Shown in pieces: positions 51,135 to 58,693 of a stretch of 64,000 nucleotides of DNA; position 1 is the first letter of the stretch; each line of letters opens with the position of its first letter. Below the pieces are notes generated by a model. It saw nothing but the letters and a program-made list of their open reading frames with translations. It made no database searches and was not told where the DNA came from. The translations under genes and the position numbers were made by a program. Source of the stretch: Pseudoroseomonas aestuarii (GTDB lineage: Bacteria > Pseudomonadota > Alphaproteobacteria > Acetobacterales > Acetobacteraceae); assembly GCF_042651065.1 (NCBI RefSeq), contig NZ_JBHSCH010000004.1, forward strand, positions 62,001 to 126,000, written 5' to 3'.

Positions 51135-52433
51135 TCAGGGGTGCCGCGCCAGTGGCGCGGCGTCGCGCAGGATGGGGCCGTTGCCAGCGCGGAGCGTCGC
51201 CTGCATCAGCACGACGGTATAGGGGTTCCAGGTGGAGACGAGGAAATAGATCGTTGAGGAGAGACCGGGCTCGCCCTCGGTGAAGGGGGAGATCAGGTAG
51301 GGCCCATATGCCTCGCCCGGTGTGAAAGGCGTGTGCGGATCCGACACCGTGTGGCAGCGGCGGCCGAGGCGGACAAGCTGCAGCAACGCGGGCTGCTGCT
51401 GCGGCGGCCGCCCGGCGCTGATGAAGCCGCATTCACCGTCTTCCCGCGCCGGATCGACCAGCGCCTCCGGCGCCGACCAGGGGCCCCAGGGCTGATCGGC
51501 GGTGCGCAGGAACGTGGCGGCGCGCGGGCCGCCGCAGGTATAGAGCAGCATCCATTTCTGGAGAAAGGCGTTCCAGCCGGCCGAGAGTTCGCCGAGGCAG
51601 GGCTGGTCGAAAAGCGGCACGCTCTCCGCCTCGTCGGCGCTCCAGCGCGGCGTCTTCGTCACCGGGTCGAGGCCGGCGAAATGCCGCAATGCGCTCGTAT
51701 CCTCGACGGCGCCGGCAGGCAGGAAGGCAAGATGCGGGTTGCTGCGGCGGAAGTCGCCGCTGCCCCAGAGCAGCACGCCGGCGCCGTCGGGGGCCGGCAG
51801 GTTCTGCACCTGCCCTGCAGATACAAGCACCGGCGCGACATGCACCATCTTGTCGCGCGAGATGTCGTAGAGGTAGCGGAATTCGTGCCCGTCATCATCC
51901 GACCGCGCGAGGACGGAACGGCCGACATTCCCGCGCTCGCGATGATCGCCAGTGGCCAGGATGTACATGCGGCCGTTGAGGCTGAAGCCGCCTGTCGGCA
52001 CCGCGAAGGCACCGGAATACACGCCGGGGATCTGCAGTTGGCGGAAGCCGCCATCCGGGTCCGTCAGAAACGATAGGCGGATGCAGTCCCGCGGGTTGGT
52101 GGTGTCACTGACCGCCATGGAATCCGCGTCTCGCGCGCGGACCAGACCGCCACTCGGATGCGTGTCGCCGAACAGGAAGTAGAGCCTGCCCTTATGCTCG
52201 AAGGAGGCGCCGAGATCGGCCCCCCAGAACTTGAACCGGCGCTCCGTGGCATTGACGGTGGGCATGCCCTGCTGGCGATCGAACTCGCCGACCACCTGGC
52301 AGATCTTGCGTATCTCAGGCCCGCTGGCATGCGAGGTGCTGTTGGTCGCGGAGGAGGAGCGATGGACCGGCAGCAGGGCGAGGGCCAGGAGCATCCAACG
52401 CCACGAATGCGCAAAGCGAAAGCGACCAGTCAT
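51135..52433 (-). CDS. DUF4185 domain-containing exported protein
   Basis: A 432-residue protein with an N-terminal signal/anchor (residues 1-30, SWRWMLLALALLPVHRSSSA). The beta-propeller-like body has 'KFWGADLGASFEHKGRLYFL', 'FGDTHPSGG' and 'AGWNAFLQKWMLLYTCGGP', features of DUF4185, related to five-bladed propeller glycosidases. Members have been linked to arabinan or other glycan handling, but its substrate is not certain. Its place in this operon fits a role on the exported glycan. The start follows GGAAA. Confidence 0.75.
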   Translation of the reverse strand: MTGRFRFAHSWRWMLLALALLPVHRSSSATNSTSHASGPEIRKICQVVGEFDRQQGMPTVNATERRFKFWGADLGASFEHKGRLYFLFGDTHPSGGLVRARDADSMAVSDTTNPRDCIRLSFLTDPDGGFRQLQIPGVYSGAFAVPTGGFSLNGRMYILATGDHRERGNVGRSVLARSDDDGHEFRYLYDISRDKMVHVAPVLVSAGQVQNLPAPDGAGVLLWGSGDFRRSNPHLAFLPAGAVEDTSALRHFAGLDPVTKTPRWSADEAESVPLFDQPCLGELSAGWNAFLQKWMLLYTCGGPRAATFLRTADQPWGPWSAPEALVDPAREDGECGFISAGRPPQQQPALLQLVRLGRRCHTVSDPHTPFTPGEAYGPYLISPFTEGEPGLSSTIYFLVSTWNPYTVVLMQATLRAGNGPILRDAAPLARHP

Positions 52434-52557
52434 GCCATTTTTCCGGCTCTGGGCAGAGGGATGCCGCGCAGTGGCGGACCGATCCCGGGTAGGGCGGGAA
52501 TGTGACGAGAGTGTGGAGAAACAGCAGCGCCCGCCACAGCGTGGCCCTCCGGGAGGC

Positions 52558-52968
52558 TCAGAGCCAGTTGAGCATCGCGGCGCAAAGGGCGCCGAGCGCG
52601 ATGCCGCCCAGAACCTCTTGGGGCTTGTGCCCGAGGCGCCCGCGCAGCGCCGCCACATCAGGCCGCTCGGGAAAGGCCGCTTTCAGCGCCAGGGCCTGGG
52701 CGCCGATCTTCTGGCGCAGGTCCATGGCATCGATCATCACGATCACCGCCAGGGTCAGTGCCACCGAGAAGGCCGGCTGGCCAAAGCCGTCACGGAAGCC
52801 GAGCAGCCAGCAGGTGGTCCAGACGATGGTGGTGTGCGTGCTGACGGCGCCGCCGAGGCCGATGCCGCGCCAGGCGGCCTTGCGGTCGCGCAGCGTGTTG
52901 ATGGCGAACTTCAGGCTGCCTGCAGCGAGATAGCCAAGCAGGGGGGCGAGCGGATAGGTGAGGTCCAC
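52558..52968 (-). CDS. Divergent PAP2 family phosphatase-like protein
   Basis: A 136-residue membrane protein. 'YLAAGSLKFAINTLRDRKAA', 'GLGGAVSTHTTIVWTTCWLL' and 'MIDAMDLRQKIGAQA' are the divergent PAP2 (DUF212) signatures, with the Lys, the Ser-x-His and Arg/His residues of the acid phosphatase site partly kept. In mycobacteria a PAP2-type protein next to the UbiA gene removes the 5-phosphate from decaprenylphosphoryl-phosphoribose; this small protein may do the same here (inference). It is 13 bp downstream of the DprE2-like gene. Confidence 0.82.
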   Translation of the reverse strand: MDLTYPLAPLLGYLAAGSLKFAINTLRDRKAAWRGIGLGGAVSTHTTIVWTTCWLLGFRDGFGQPAFSVALTLAVIVMIDAMDLRQKIGAQALALKAAFPERPDVAALRGRLGHKPQEVLGGIALGALCAAMLNWL

Positions 52969-52981
52969 GGATGCTCCTGCG

Positions 52982-53728
52982 TCAGATGGAAAGGCGCTTG
53001 AACAGCCTCTCGGGAATGGCTTTGATGATCAGCATGATCAGGCGCCAGAAGCCGGGATAATAGATCTCGTCGCGTCCCTTTCCGGCAGCCTGCAGGCCGG
53101 CACGTGCCGCCGCCTGGGGCGAGGCCACCAGGAAAAGGCCTGGCAGGCCCCAGGTCATGGCCGTGTCGAGGAAGCCGGGCTTCACGGTGACGACGCGCAC
53201 GCCGTCGGCCAGCAGGCGACCGCGCATACCCTGGAGGTAGGCGTGCAACCCCGCCTTCGCCGAGCCGTAGAGGAAATTCTTGCGCCGCCCACGGTCACCG
53301 GCCACCGAGCCGAGCACCACCACGGCGCCGCCGCGCTGTGCACGCAGACCGGGTTCCAGCCGGTTCAGCAGCGAGACCACGCTGAGAAAGTTCACCTCCA
53401 CGATGGAGCGCGCCAACCGGAAGTCGCGCATGGCCGCTTCCTGGTCCGGCATGCTGCCAGCGGCGAAGAAGAGGTTCAGGCGGTGCCCTTCGGCCAGCCG
53501 CCAGCAGGTCTCGACGAAGGCGTCATGGCTGTCGAAGCCGGCGGCGTCGAAGTCGAGGCACTCCACCCGGCGCCCGGTGCGCAGGCGCAGGTCGGCGGCG
53601 GTGTCGGCGAGGTCGGCCTGGTCGCGCCCGGCGAGCACGAGGTCGGCCCCACCTTCCGCCGCAGCGCGGGCGAAGGCGCGGGCGACAGAGGAACTGGCAC
53701 CGAGCACCACCCAGAGATCGGCCGTCAT
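52982..53728 (-). CDS. dprE2: DprE2-like short-chain dehydrogenase (polyprenylphospho-2-keto-sugar reductase)
   Basis: A 248-residue NAD(P)H-dependent reductase. 'LWVVLGASSSVARAFARAAA' is the nucleotide fold, the catalytic YxxxK lies in 'RRKNFLYGSAKAGLHAYLQG', and the C-terminus 'IIKAIPERLFKRLSI' ends like mycobacterial DprE2. In the known pathway DprE2 reduces the 2-keto intermediate made by DprE1, completing conversion of polyprenyl-phospho-ribose to -arabinose. It overlaps the dprE1-like gene by 4 bp. Confidence 0.85.
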   Translation of the reverse strand: MTADLWVVLGASSSVARAFARAAAEGGADLVLAGRDQADLADTAADLRLRTGRRVECLDFDAAGFDSHDAFVETCWRLAEGHRLNLFFAAGSMPDQEAAMRDFRLARSIVEVNFLSVVSLLNRLEPGLRAQRGGAVVVLGSVAGDRGRRKNFLYGSAKAGLHAYLQGMRGRLLADGVRVVTVKPGFLDTAMTWGLPGLFLVASPQAAARAGLQAAGKGRDEIYYPGFWRLIMLIIKAIPERLFKRLSI

Positions 53729-55068
53729 GCCGCACCATGGATCTGCAGGCGCCGCGCCATGTCCGAGCGCATGCGGCCGGCGGGGTCCACCCGCTGCAGC
53801 ACCGCCTGCAGGTGCGGCAGCTCGGGATACATGCGGCGGAAGCCCTCAGGCGAGAGGCAGGCGTCCTTGGCCAGGTAGACCCGGCCACCATGGTCGAGGA
53901 TCATGGCTTCAAGCTGGGCCATCAGCGCAGGGGTCTCCGGGCGGGCTGGAAGGTCCAGTGCCAGGGTGAAGCCCGGCAGAGGGAAGGAAAGATAACCCCG
54001 CCCACGCTCACCAAGCGTCTTGAGCACCGCCAGAAAGGAGGCGGCGCCAGCCTCGGCAACCCGCTCCATCAGCGCCGGCAGGCCACGCTCGGCCGCCGCG
54101 TCGGGCAGCACGCATTGCAACTGGTAGAAGCCGCGCTTGCCGTAGAGGCGGTTCCAGTCCAGCACCGCGTCGAGCGGATAGAGGAACTGCTCCACCGGCA
54201 GGATGCGCTCGCGCCCCGCAGCCGGGACGCGGCGGAAATAGGCCTCGTTGAACAGGCGGACGCTGTGGCGGTTCAGTGCGAGGGCCGGCAGGTCCACCGG
54301 CATGCGGCGCTCCCGGGCGGGCCGTGCGCGCGGCACCTCGCCGGTGGCATATTCCGCCGTCTGCAGGATGCCGCGCCCCAGTTGCCCACCGCGCGCCACG
54401 CCGTCGATCCAGCCGACCGAGTAGGTGGCCTGGCGCCGTACCTCGGCGAAGGCGGCCATGAAGCTCTGCAGGTCGGGCAGGCGGCGCTCGTGCACCACGA
54501 AATGCGTCGAGGGCGCATTCTGCAGATGGAAGGCGGCGCGCAGGATCAGGCCGGTCAGGCCCAGACCACCGATGGTGGCGGCGAAGAGCTCCGCTTCCTC
54601 CTCGCGCGAGGCGCGCACCAGTCGGCCGTCAGGCAGCACCAGCTCGATCCAGGCCAGATGGTCGCCGAAGCTGCCGTGGCGGTCGTGGTTCTTGCCATGC
54701 ACGTCGTTGGCAATGGCGCCGCCGATGGTGACGAAGGCGGTTCCCGGCGAGACGGGCGCGGCATAGCCGCGTGGCAGGAAGGTGCGCAGGATGTCCTGGA
54801 AGGTCACGCCGGCCTCGCAGACCAGCAGGCCGGTGTCCGGCACGAAATCCAGCAGGCGGTTGAGGCGCTGGGTCAGCAGCGTCGCGCCGCCGGAATTCAG
54901 CGCCACGTCGCCATAGCTGCGGCCGCCACCATAGGCGATCACGCCCGGTGCCGCCTCGGGCGCAAGGAGCAGCGGAGCAACCTCGCGCTGCCGCTCGGGC
55001 CGGCTGGCCAGGGTCTCGGCGCGCGTGACGCGCCCCCAGCCCTGTAGCGCCATCCGCTTCCAGGCCAT
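53725..55068 (-). CDS. dprE1: DprE1-like FAD-dependent oxidoreductase (polyprenylphospho-ribose 2-epimerase subunit)
   Basis: A 447-residue flavoprotein. FAD-binding motifs are 'IAYGGGRSYGDVALNSGG' (about 45-62) and 'TIGGAIANDVHGKNHDRHGS' (about 114-133). The C-terminus 'VYLAKDACLSPEGFRRMYPE' and 'VDPAGRMRSDMARRL' closely parallels M. tuberculosis DprE1, including the active-site lysine in AKD. At the place of its benzothiazinone-target Cys387 (GWNICVDFP) this protein reads 'GFTLALDLP', with Ala. It oxidises the 2-hydroxyl of polyprenylphospho-ribose. Start MAWKRMALQGWG is within a TGATG overlap with the upstream gene. Confidence 0.88.
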   Translation of the reverse strand: MAWKRMALQGWGRVTRAETLASRPERQREVAPLLLAPEAAPGVIAYGGGRSYGDVALNSGGATLLTQRLNRLLDFVPDTGLLVCEAGVTFQDILRTFLPRGYAAPVSPGTAFVTIGGAIANDVHGKNHDRHGSFGDHLAWIELVLPDGRLVRASREEEAELFAATIGGLGLTGLILRAAFHLQNAPSTHFVVHERRLPDLQSFMAAFAEVRRQATYSVGWIDGVARGGQLGRGILQTAEYATGEVPRARPARERRMPVDLPALALNRHSVRLFNEAYFRRVPAAGRERILPVEQFLYPLDAVLDWNRLYGKRGFYQLQCVLPDAAAERGLPALMERVAEAGAASFLAVLKTLGERGRGYLSFPLPGFTLALDLPARPETPALMAQLEAMILDHGGRVYLAKDACLSPEGFRRMYPELPHLQAVLQRVDPAGRMRSDMARRLQIHGAA

Positions 55069-56042
55069 CAGAGAGCCTGCCGGGCGCGGCGAAGGGCCTG
55101 CGGCAGGGCGAGGCAGCCCAGAGCGACGGCAAACCAGAGCGTCGTCACGCGGATCACCGCGATGGCTGGAATGGCCAGCTCCATCGGCACGCCCTGGGCG
55201 GCGAGCAGGGCCAGCATGGTTGCCTCCGTGCCGCCCACGCCGCCAGGGATCAGGGTGACCGCACCCACCAGCATGCCGGCGGTGAAGATGAGGACGGCAT
55301 GATGCAAAGGCACCTCCGCGCCGAAAGCCTGCAGGATCAGGAAGAAGGCATAACACTCGGCCAGCCAGCCGGCCAAGGCCAGGGTAAGGGTCAGCAGCAA
55401 CACCTCCGGCGAGAAAAGTGCCGTCATCCGCCGAACCATGCCGCGCAACCGGCCGAAAAGCCGCGGCCACCGGCCGGTGGCACGAAAGGTCATACCCACC
55501 ATGGCCAGCGCTATCTGTGGCCGCAAGGCCAGGAGAAAGGAGACGAAGGTGGCGACAAGGGCAGTGGCCAGCAGCCAGGGCTGCGGCGAGGCGGTCAGAA
55601 GGCAGAACAGCATCAGCAGGCCAACCGCGCCGAGATCGCTAAGCCGGTCGGCGACCAGCACCGGAAGCGTCCGCTCATAGGGCGTGCCGTTGCAGCGCTG
55701 CATCATCCAGAGGCGGAAGGCCTCGCCAACCCGGCCCGGGGTCGTGGTCAGGGCGAAGCCCGAGATGTAGTAGAACAGTGACTGCCATAGCGAGACTTCC
55801 GCGCCAACCCGGCGGCTGTAGAGGTGCCAGCGCAGGCCGCGCAGCAGGTAGTTCGCCAGCGACAGGCCGAGCAGGGCAACCGTCAGCGGCAGACTGAGCG
55901 AACGCAGATGCGACCAGACCTCCGGCCCGCCGGCTAGCGCCGCCGCCACGGCCATGCCAATGGCGAAAAGACCGATGACGGCGATGATGCCGAACTCCAG
56001 GCGGCGCAGCTTCGGCGCCGGCAGCGCCTCCAGGGCCAGCAT
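55068..56042 (-). CDS. Lysylphosphatidylglycerol synthase-TM/flippase-like (UPF0104) membrane protein
   Basis: A 324-residue protein with about eight helices. 'YYISGFALTTTPGRVGEAFR' and 'IPGGVGGTEATMLALLAAQG' are the two signature regions of the family. The catalytic domain of lysyl-transferases is absent, so it is a membrane-only member, often proposed to flip lipid-linked sugars. Between UbiA and DprE1 it could move the polyprenyl-phospho-sugar to the periplasmic face (inference). Start at 56042 (MLALEALPAPKLRR) shares TGATG with the UbiA stop. Confidence 0.82.
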   Translation of the reverse strand: MLALEALPAPKLRRLEFGIIAVIGLFAIGMAVAAALAGGPEVWSHLRSLSLPLTVALLGLSLANYLLRGLRWHLYSRRVGAEVSLWQSLFYYISGFALTTTPGRVGEAFRLWMMQRCNGTPYERTLPVLVADRLSDLGAVGLLMLFCLLTASPQPWLLATALVATFVSFLLALRPQIALAMVGMTFRATGRWPRLFGRLRGMVRRMTALFSPEVLLLTLTLALAGWLAECYAFFLILQAFGAEVPLHHAVLIFTAGMLVGAVTLIPGGVGGTEATMLALLAAQGVPMELAIPAIAVIRVTTLWFAVALGCLALPQALRRARQAL

Positions 56043-56989
56043 CACAGATGCACCAGCAAGGCAAAGCTGACCGCCCAGCACGCCAGGCTGCCAATCATGA
56101 AACGGTCGGTCAGCAGGATCACCGTCGGCGCGCCGGAACGTTCTTCCACCAGCGTGATCTGCAGGTAGCGCAGAATGCCGGCGAGCACGAAGGGCAAGGT
56201 GAGGTAGAGATCGGGCGTGCCGAACCGGGCCACAGCGGCCTCGTTTGTCGTGTAGATGACATAGGCGACCAGCAGCGCGCCGAGCACGACGGCGATGGCG
56301 GTGTCCAGGAAGAGCTTGTTGTAGCCGTTCAGGCTCCTGCGATGCGCAGTGTCGAGCGCGCGCACCACGTCATCGCGCCGCTTGGCGAGGGCCAGGAACA
56401 AGGCGGCCAGCCCAACGCAGACCATCACCCAAACCCCGGCGGTGACGCCGATCGCGACCGTGCCGGCCACGATGCGCAGCACAAAGCCGAGCGCGATGAT
56501 CATGACGTCGATGATCGAGGCATTCTTCAAACCGAAGGAGTAGGCAAGATTGGCCGCAAAATAGACGGCACCGATGGCAGCGAACCGGGGGCTTAGCCAC
56601 AATCCCAGACCCAGGCCGGCCAGCAGCGCGAAGGCTGCAAGCAAGAGGGCGATCTGCAGGCTGATGGCGCCGCTGGCAATCGGGCGGAACCGCTTGACCG
56701 GGTGCACGCGATCGGCTTCCCGGTCACAGATATCATTGATGATATAGACGGCACTGGCCAGCAGGCAGAAGCTGACCACGGCCGAAATGATAAGGTATAG
56801 GTTTTCAAGGGTGAGATCTGCCGGGAAGAGCAGCAATGGCGACGCGACAATGGCGTTCTTGACCCACTGATGCGGCCGGAGGAGGCGCAGCGCCGCTGGC
56901 AACCGCGCCGGCTCGCCGCTTTGCCTGACGAGACGGATACCTGTCAGCGCAGAAAGCGCTTCGAGCCGGCCGGCAAGTCTGTCGCTCAT
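56042..56989 (-). CDS. ubiA: UbiA-family prenyltransferase, decaprenyl-phosphate phosphoribosyltransferase-like
   Basis: A 315-residue membrane enzyme, first in the operon. The aspartate-rich motif is 'NDICDREADRVHPVKRFRPI' (N85-D93), and the second motif 'YSFGLKNASIIDVMI' (Y150, K155, D161). The first motif with its KRFRPIASG extension is the form seen in mycobacterial Rv3806c, which transfers phosphoribose from PRPP to decaprenyl phosphate, rather than that of quinone or heme UbiA enzymes. The start MSDRLAGRLEALSA follows GGAGG. The promoter should lie in the AT-rich gap to its right. The symbol denotes the family name used for the mycobacterial enzyme. Confidence 0.85.
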   Translation of the reverse strand: MSDRLAGRLEALSALTGIRLVRQSGEPARLPAALRLLRPHQWVKNAIVASPLLLFPADLTLENLYLIISAVVSFCLLASAVYIINDICDREADRVHPVKRFRPIASGAISLQIALLLAAFALLAGLGLGLWLSPRFAAIGAVYFAANLAYSFGLKNASIIDVMIIALGFVLRIVAGTVAIGVTAGVWVMVCVGLAALFLALAKRRDDVVRALDTAHRRSLNGYNKLFLDTAIAVVLGALLVAYVIYTTNEAAVARFGTPDLYLTLPFVLAGILRYLQITLVEERSGAPTVILLTDRFMIGSLACWAVSFALLVHL

Positions 56990-57396
56990 TGTTTCTACCT
57001 CCGGTCGTGCGGGCTGCGCGGTTCGATGTTCCAAATTCTCAAGTTACCGGCGTGAACGACGCCGTCAGGCGCCATCGAAACCAGCTTTGGTGCAAAGGCC
57101 TTTCTCAAGCCGGTCGAGCAAAGGGTGCAGTGGGAAACTGCATAGCTTCCGAGGCAGTGACTTCGCGTGGGGAAGCTTATTTTTGAAAATTGGTTGCTTG
57201 CCAATAACGCTTTCCCCGCCGCGCTCACAAAAATATCTGCAGAAGCTCCATTGCGGAATGGCGGCGCAGGTCGGCCACCTTAGGCTGTTCGCCAAGGTCA
57301 AGCTCGGAGCTTCTCTTTCTGCTTCACGCACAAGTCGAAAGAGTGGCGTTGGTGCCGCCGGTAGAGCCGCATGTTCCCGCCGGCGGCCAGCAGAGA
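56990..57396. other. Intergenic region, presumed promoter of the arabinose-type operon
   Basis: This 407-bp stretch is less GC-rich, notably near 57170-57240, and has no convincing gene. An ATTGG-N7-CCAAT dyad lies at 57189-57205. Open frames here lack ribosome sites and family likeness. The minus-strand promoter of the ubiA operon is expected here. Confidence 0.4.
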
Positions 57397-57615
57397 TTAT
57401 GGAGTGGTGCCGGTTGTGCCGGTGCCGGTCGTGCCGGTGCCAGTCGTGCCGGTGCCAGTCGTGCCGGTGCCAGTCGTGCCGGTGCCAGTCGTGCCGGTCT
57501 GCCCGGAGGTCTGATCGGCTTGGCCGCCAGAGTCCGAAGCGTCATCGCAAGCCGCTACCCCGAGGGCAACGACAAGAAGTGCCGCCGCAGCAGCCGTGTG
57601 AAGCTTTGAAGCCAT
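57397..57615 (-). CDS. Small repeat-containing lipoprotein
   Basis: A 72-residue exported protein. The signal 'KLHTAAAAALLVVALGVAAC' ends in a lipobox, so Cys23 is lipidated and the protein anchored to a membrane. After a short acidic linker the rest is almost pure Thr-Gly repeats with period five (TGTTG), encoded by a 15-bp DNA repeat. No family is recognised. Such low-complexity tails serve as spacers or surface-exposed stretches. The start is preceded by GGAG at a slightly long distance. Confidence 0.68.
   Translation of the reverse strand: MASKLHTAAAAALLVVALGVAACDDASDSGGQADQTSGQTGTTGTGTTGTGTTGTGTTGTGTTGTGTTGTTP
57407..57498. repeat. 15-bp tandem repeat (about five to six copies)
   Basis: The unit GTGCCGGTGCCAGTC is repeated in tandem: one variant copy at 57416-57430 (GGTC for AGTC), then four identical copies to 57490, with partial units at both ends. 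The period is a multiple of three, so copy-number change would lengthen or shorten the lipoprotein tail without breaking it. Confidence 0.92.
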
Positions 57616-57759
57616 GTCTTGGGTTTCTCCAGGCTGGTGTTGAGTATTCCTGGGTGCTTTGCCGCCCTCGCGCCTGCCTGGCTGCAGCAGGGTTGCACAG
57701 CGGGCAGCGCCTCGGGCCGCAGTTGGTCGCCGCCTGTGGGGATGGCGCCGCCCAAAGGC

Positions 57760-57858
57760 CTAGAAGATCAGTGCAAGCAACCCGATGACGACAAGCAGGC
57801 CGATCAGGAAGATCAGGCCGATGGTGCCGCCGAGGAGCTTCAGAATGCCGCCAATCAT
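57760..57858 (-). CDS. 32-residue hydrophobic membrane peptide
   Basis: ATG at 57858 reads MIGGILKLLGGTIGLIFLIG, then LLVVIGLLALIF and a stop. AAGGAG is six bases upstream, an ideal ribosome site. The peptide is essentially one membrane helix with a single Lys near the start. Clear start, ribosome site, coding bias and position among small stress genes support it; no known family is recognised. Confidence 0.6.
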   Translation of the reverse strand: MIGGILKLLGGTIGLIFLIGLLVVIGLLALIF

Positions 57859-57950
57859 AATCATCTCCTTGGTCAAGGAATTTCGGCCCGGGAACAGCCC
57901 GCTTCTGCCCGATGATGTTGCGCCAGCCGGACGCCGTTCCCGCCATGACG

Positions 57951-58213
57951 TTATTCTGCTTGAGGCGCCGGTGACGTATCCTGCTCCGCAGGCTCTCCGC
58001 TCTGGCCGAGAGCGATGACGGCCTGCCCGCGATTCTTCCCAAGCGCACCCTGAGCGGCGACCTTGGCGCGGCCAACAACGTTCCGAGCCTTACCTTCTTG
58101 GTTCATTCGGCCCTACGCTTCATCTTCTCATCACCCGTCATGGTGCCAGCGTCCTTCTTCACTGCGCCGTCGGTCTGTTCGGCCGAGCCTTTCATACGGG
58201 CGCTGTCTGTCAT
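57951..58213 (-). pseudogene. CsbD-family stress protein, frameshifted
   Basis: The first frame (from ATG 58213: MTDSARMKGSAEQTDGAVKK then DAGTMTGDEKMK) ends at a TGA at 58103-58105. The second (from ATG 58106: MNQEGKARNVVGRAKVAAQG) continues to 57951. Joined at the place where one base seems missing ('DEKMK' to 'EGRMNQEGKARNVVGRAK'), they make a typical CsbD protein. The two frames overlap as ATGA, so both halves might be made separately by coupling, but loss of the intact protein is more likely. Confidence 0.65.
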
Positions 58214-58693
58214 CTCCGGCCGTCTGGCTTCTATGTCCTGGGCCGCATGCGCCATGGCCACGTTCCTTGCCCGTGGTCGAGCGGGCGAAGACCCGTCAAA
58301 CCCTGTGCCGGATCGGTCAGAGCTGGAATGGCCGCCCACGCCAGGCATGACCTTTGCCGATGCCGGACAATGGTTTGTCCCGACCGCTTCAATAACAAAA
58401 GGCACGGCGAACAGGTTGCAGTAAAGCCTGCGCTTGTTCATGATTTTATTTGTAAAAGATCTTCAGATGCATGTTCAGAATTCGGAAAGCGTGTTCATTA
58501 ATCCGAACATTGGCGGTTTCGAATTTGCGATACTTTGGCGCATCGTGCTTTCATACTTCGCTCTACGGTTCAGCAAGCGACCCTGGCGGCAACCGGCCCG
58601 AAGCCGCCCTGACTTCCTCCTTCGCTGAGCAGGCGACGACAGCGCCGCATTGGCGTTGAGCAGAAGTGGCAGCAGACATTGCGATTCTCCCCG
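58214..58693. other. Divergent intergenic region
   Basis: The 480 bp between the CsbD remnant and the kinase gene contain an AT-rich core (about 58435-58570). A TGTTC-N8-GAACA dyad is at 58492-58509. An extension of the CsbD frame to 58441 (MNKRRLYCNLFAVPF) has no ribosome site. No other gene was recognised. Confidence 0.4.

Noticed and set aside
57065..57331. 88-codon minus-strand frame upstream of the ubiA operon
   Set aside because: No ribosome site, no family likeness and a composition like the surrounding non-coding DNA.
57407..57498. Repeat array as a CRISPR
   Set aside because: Units are contiguous 15-mers without unique spacers and encode a protein repeat.
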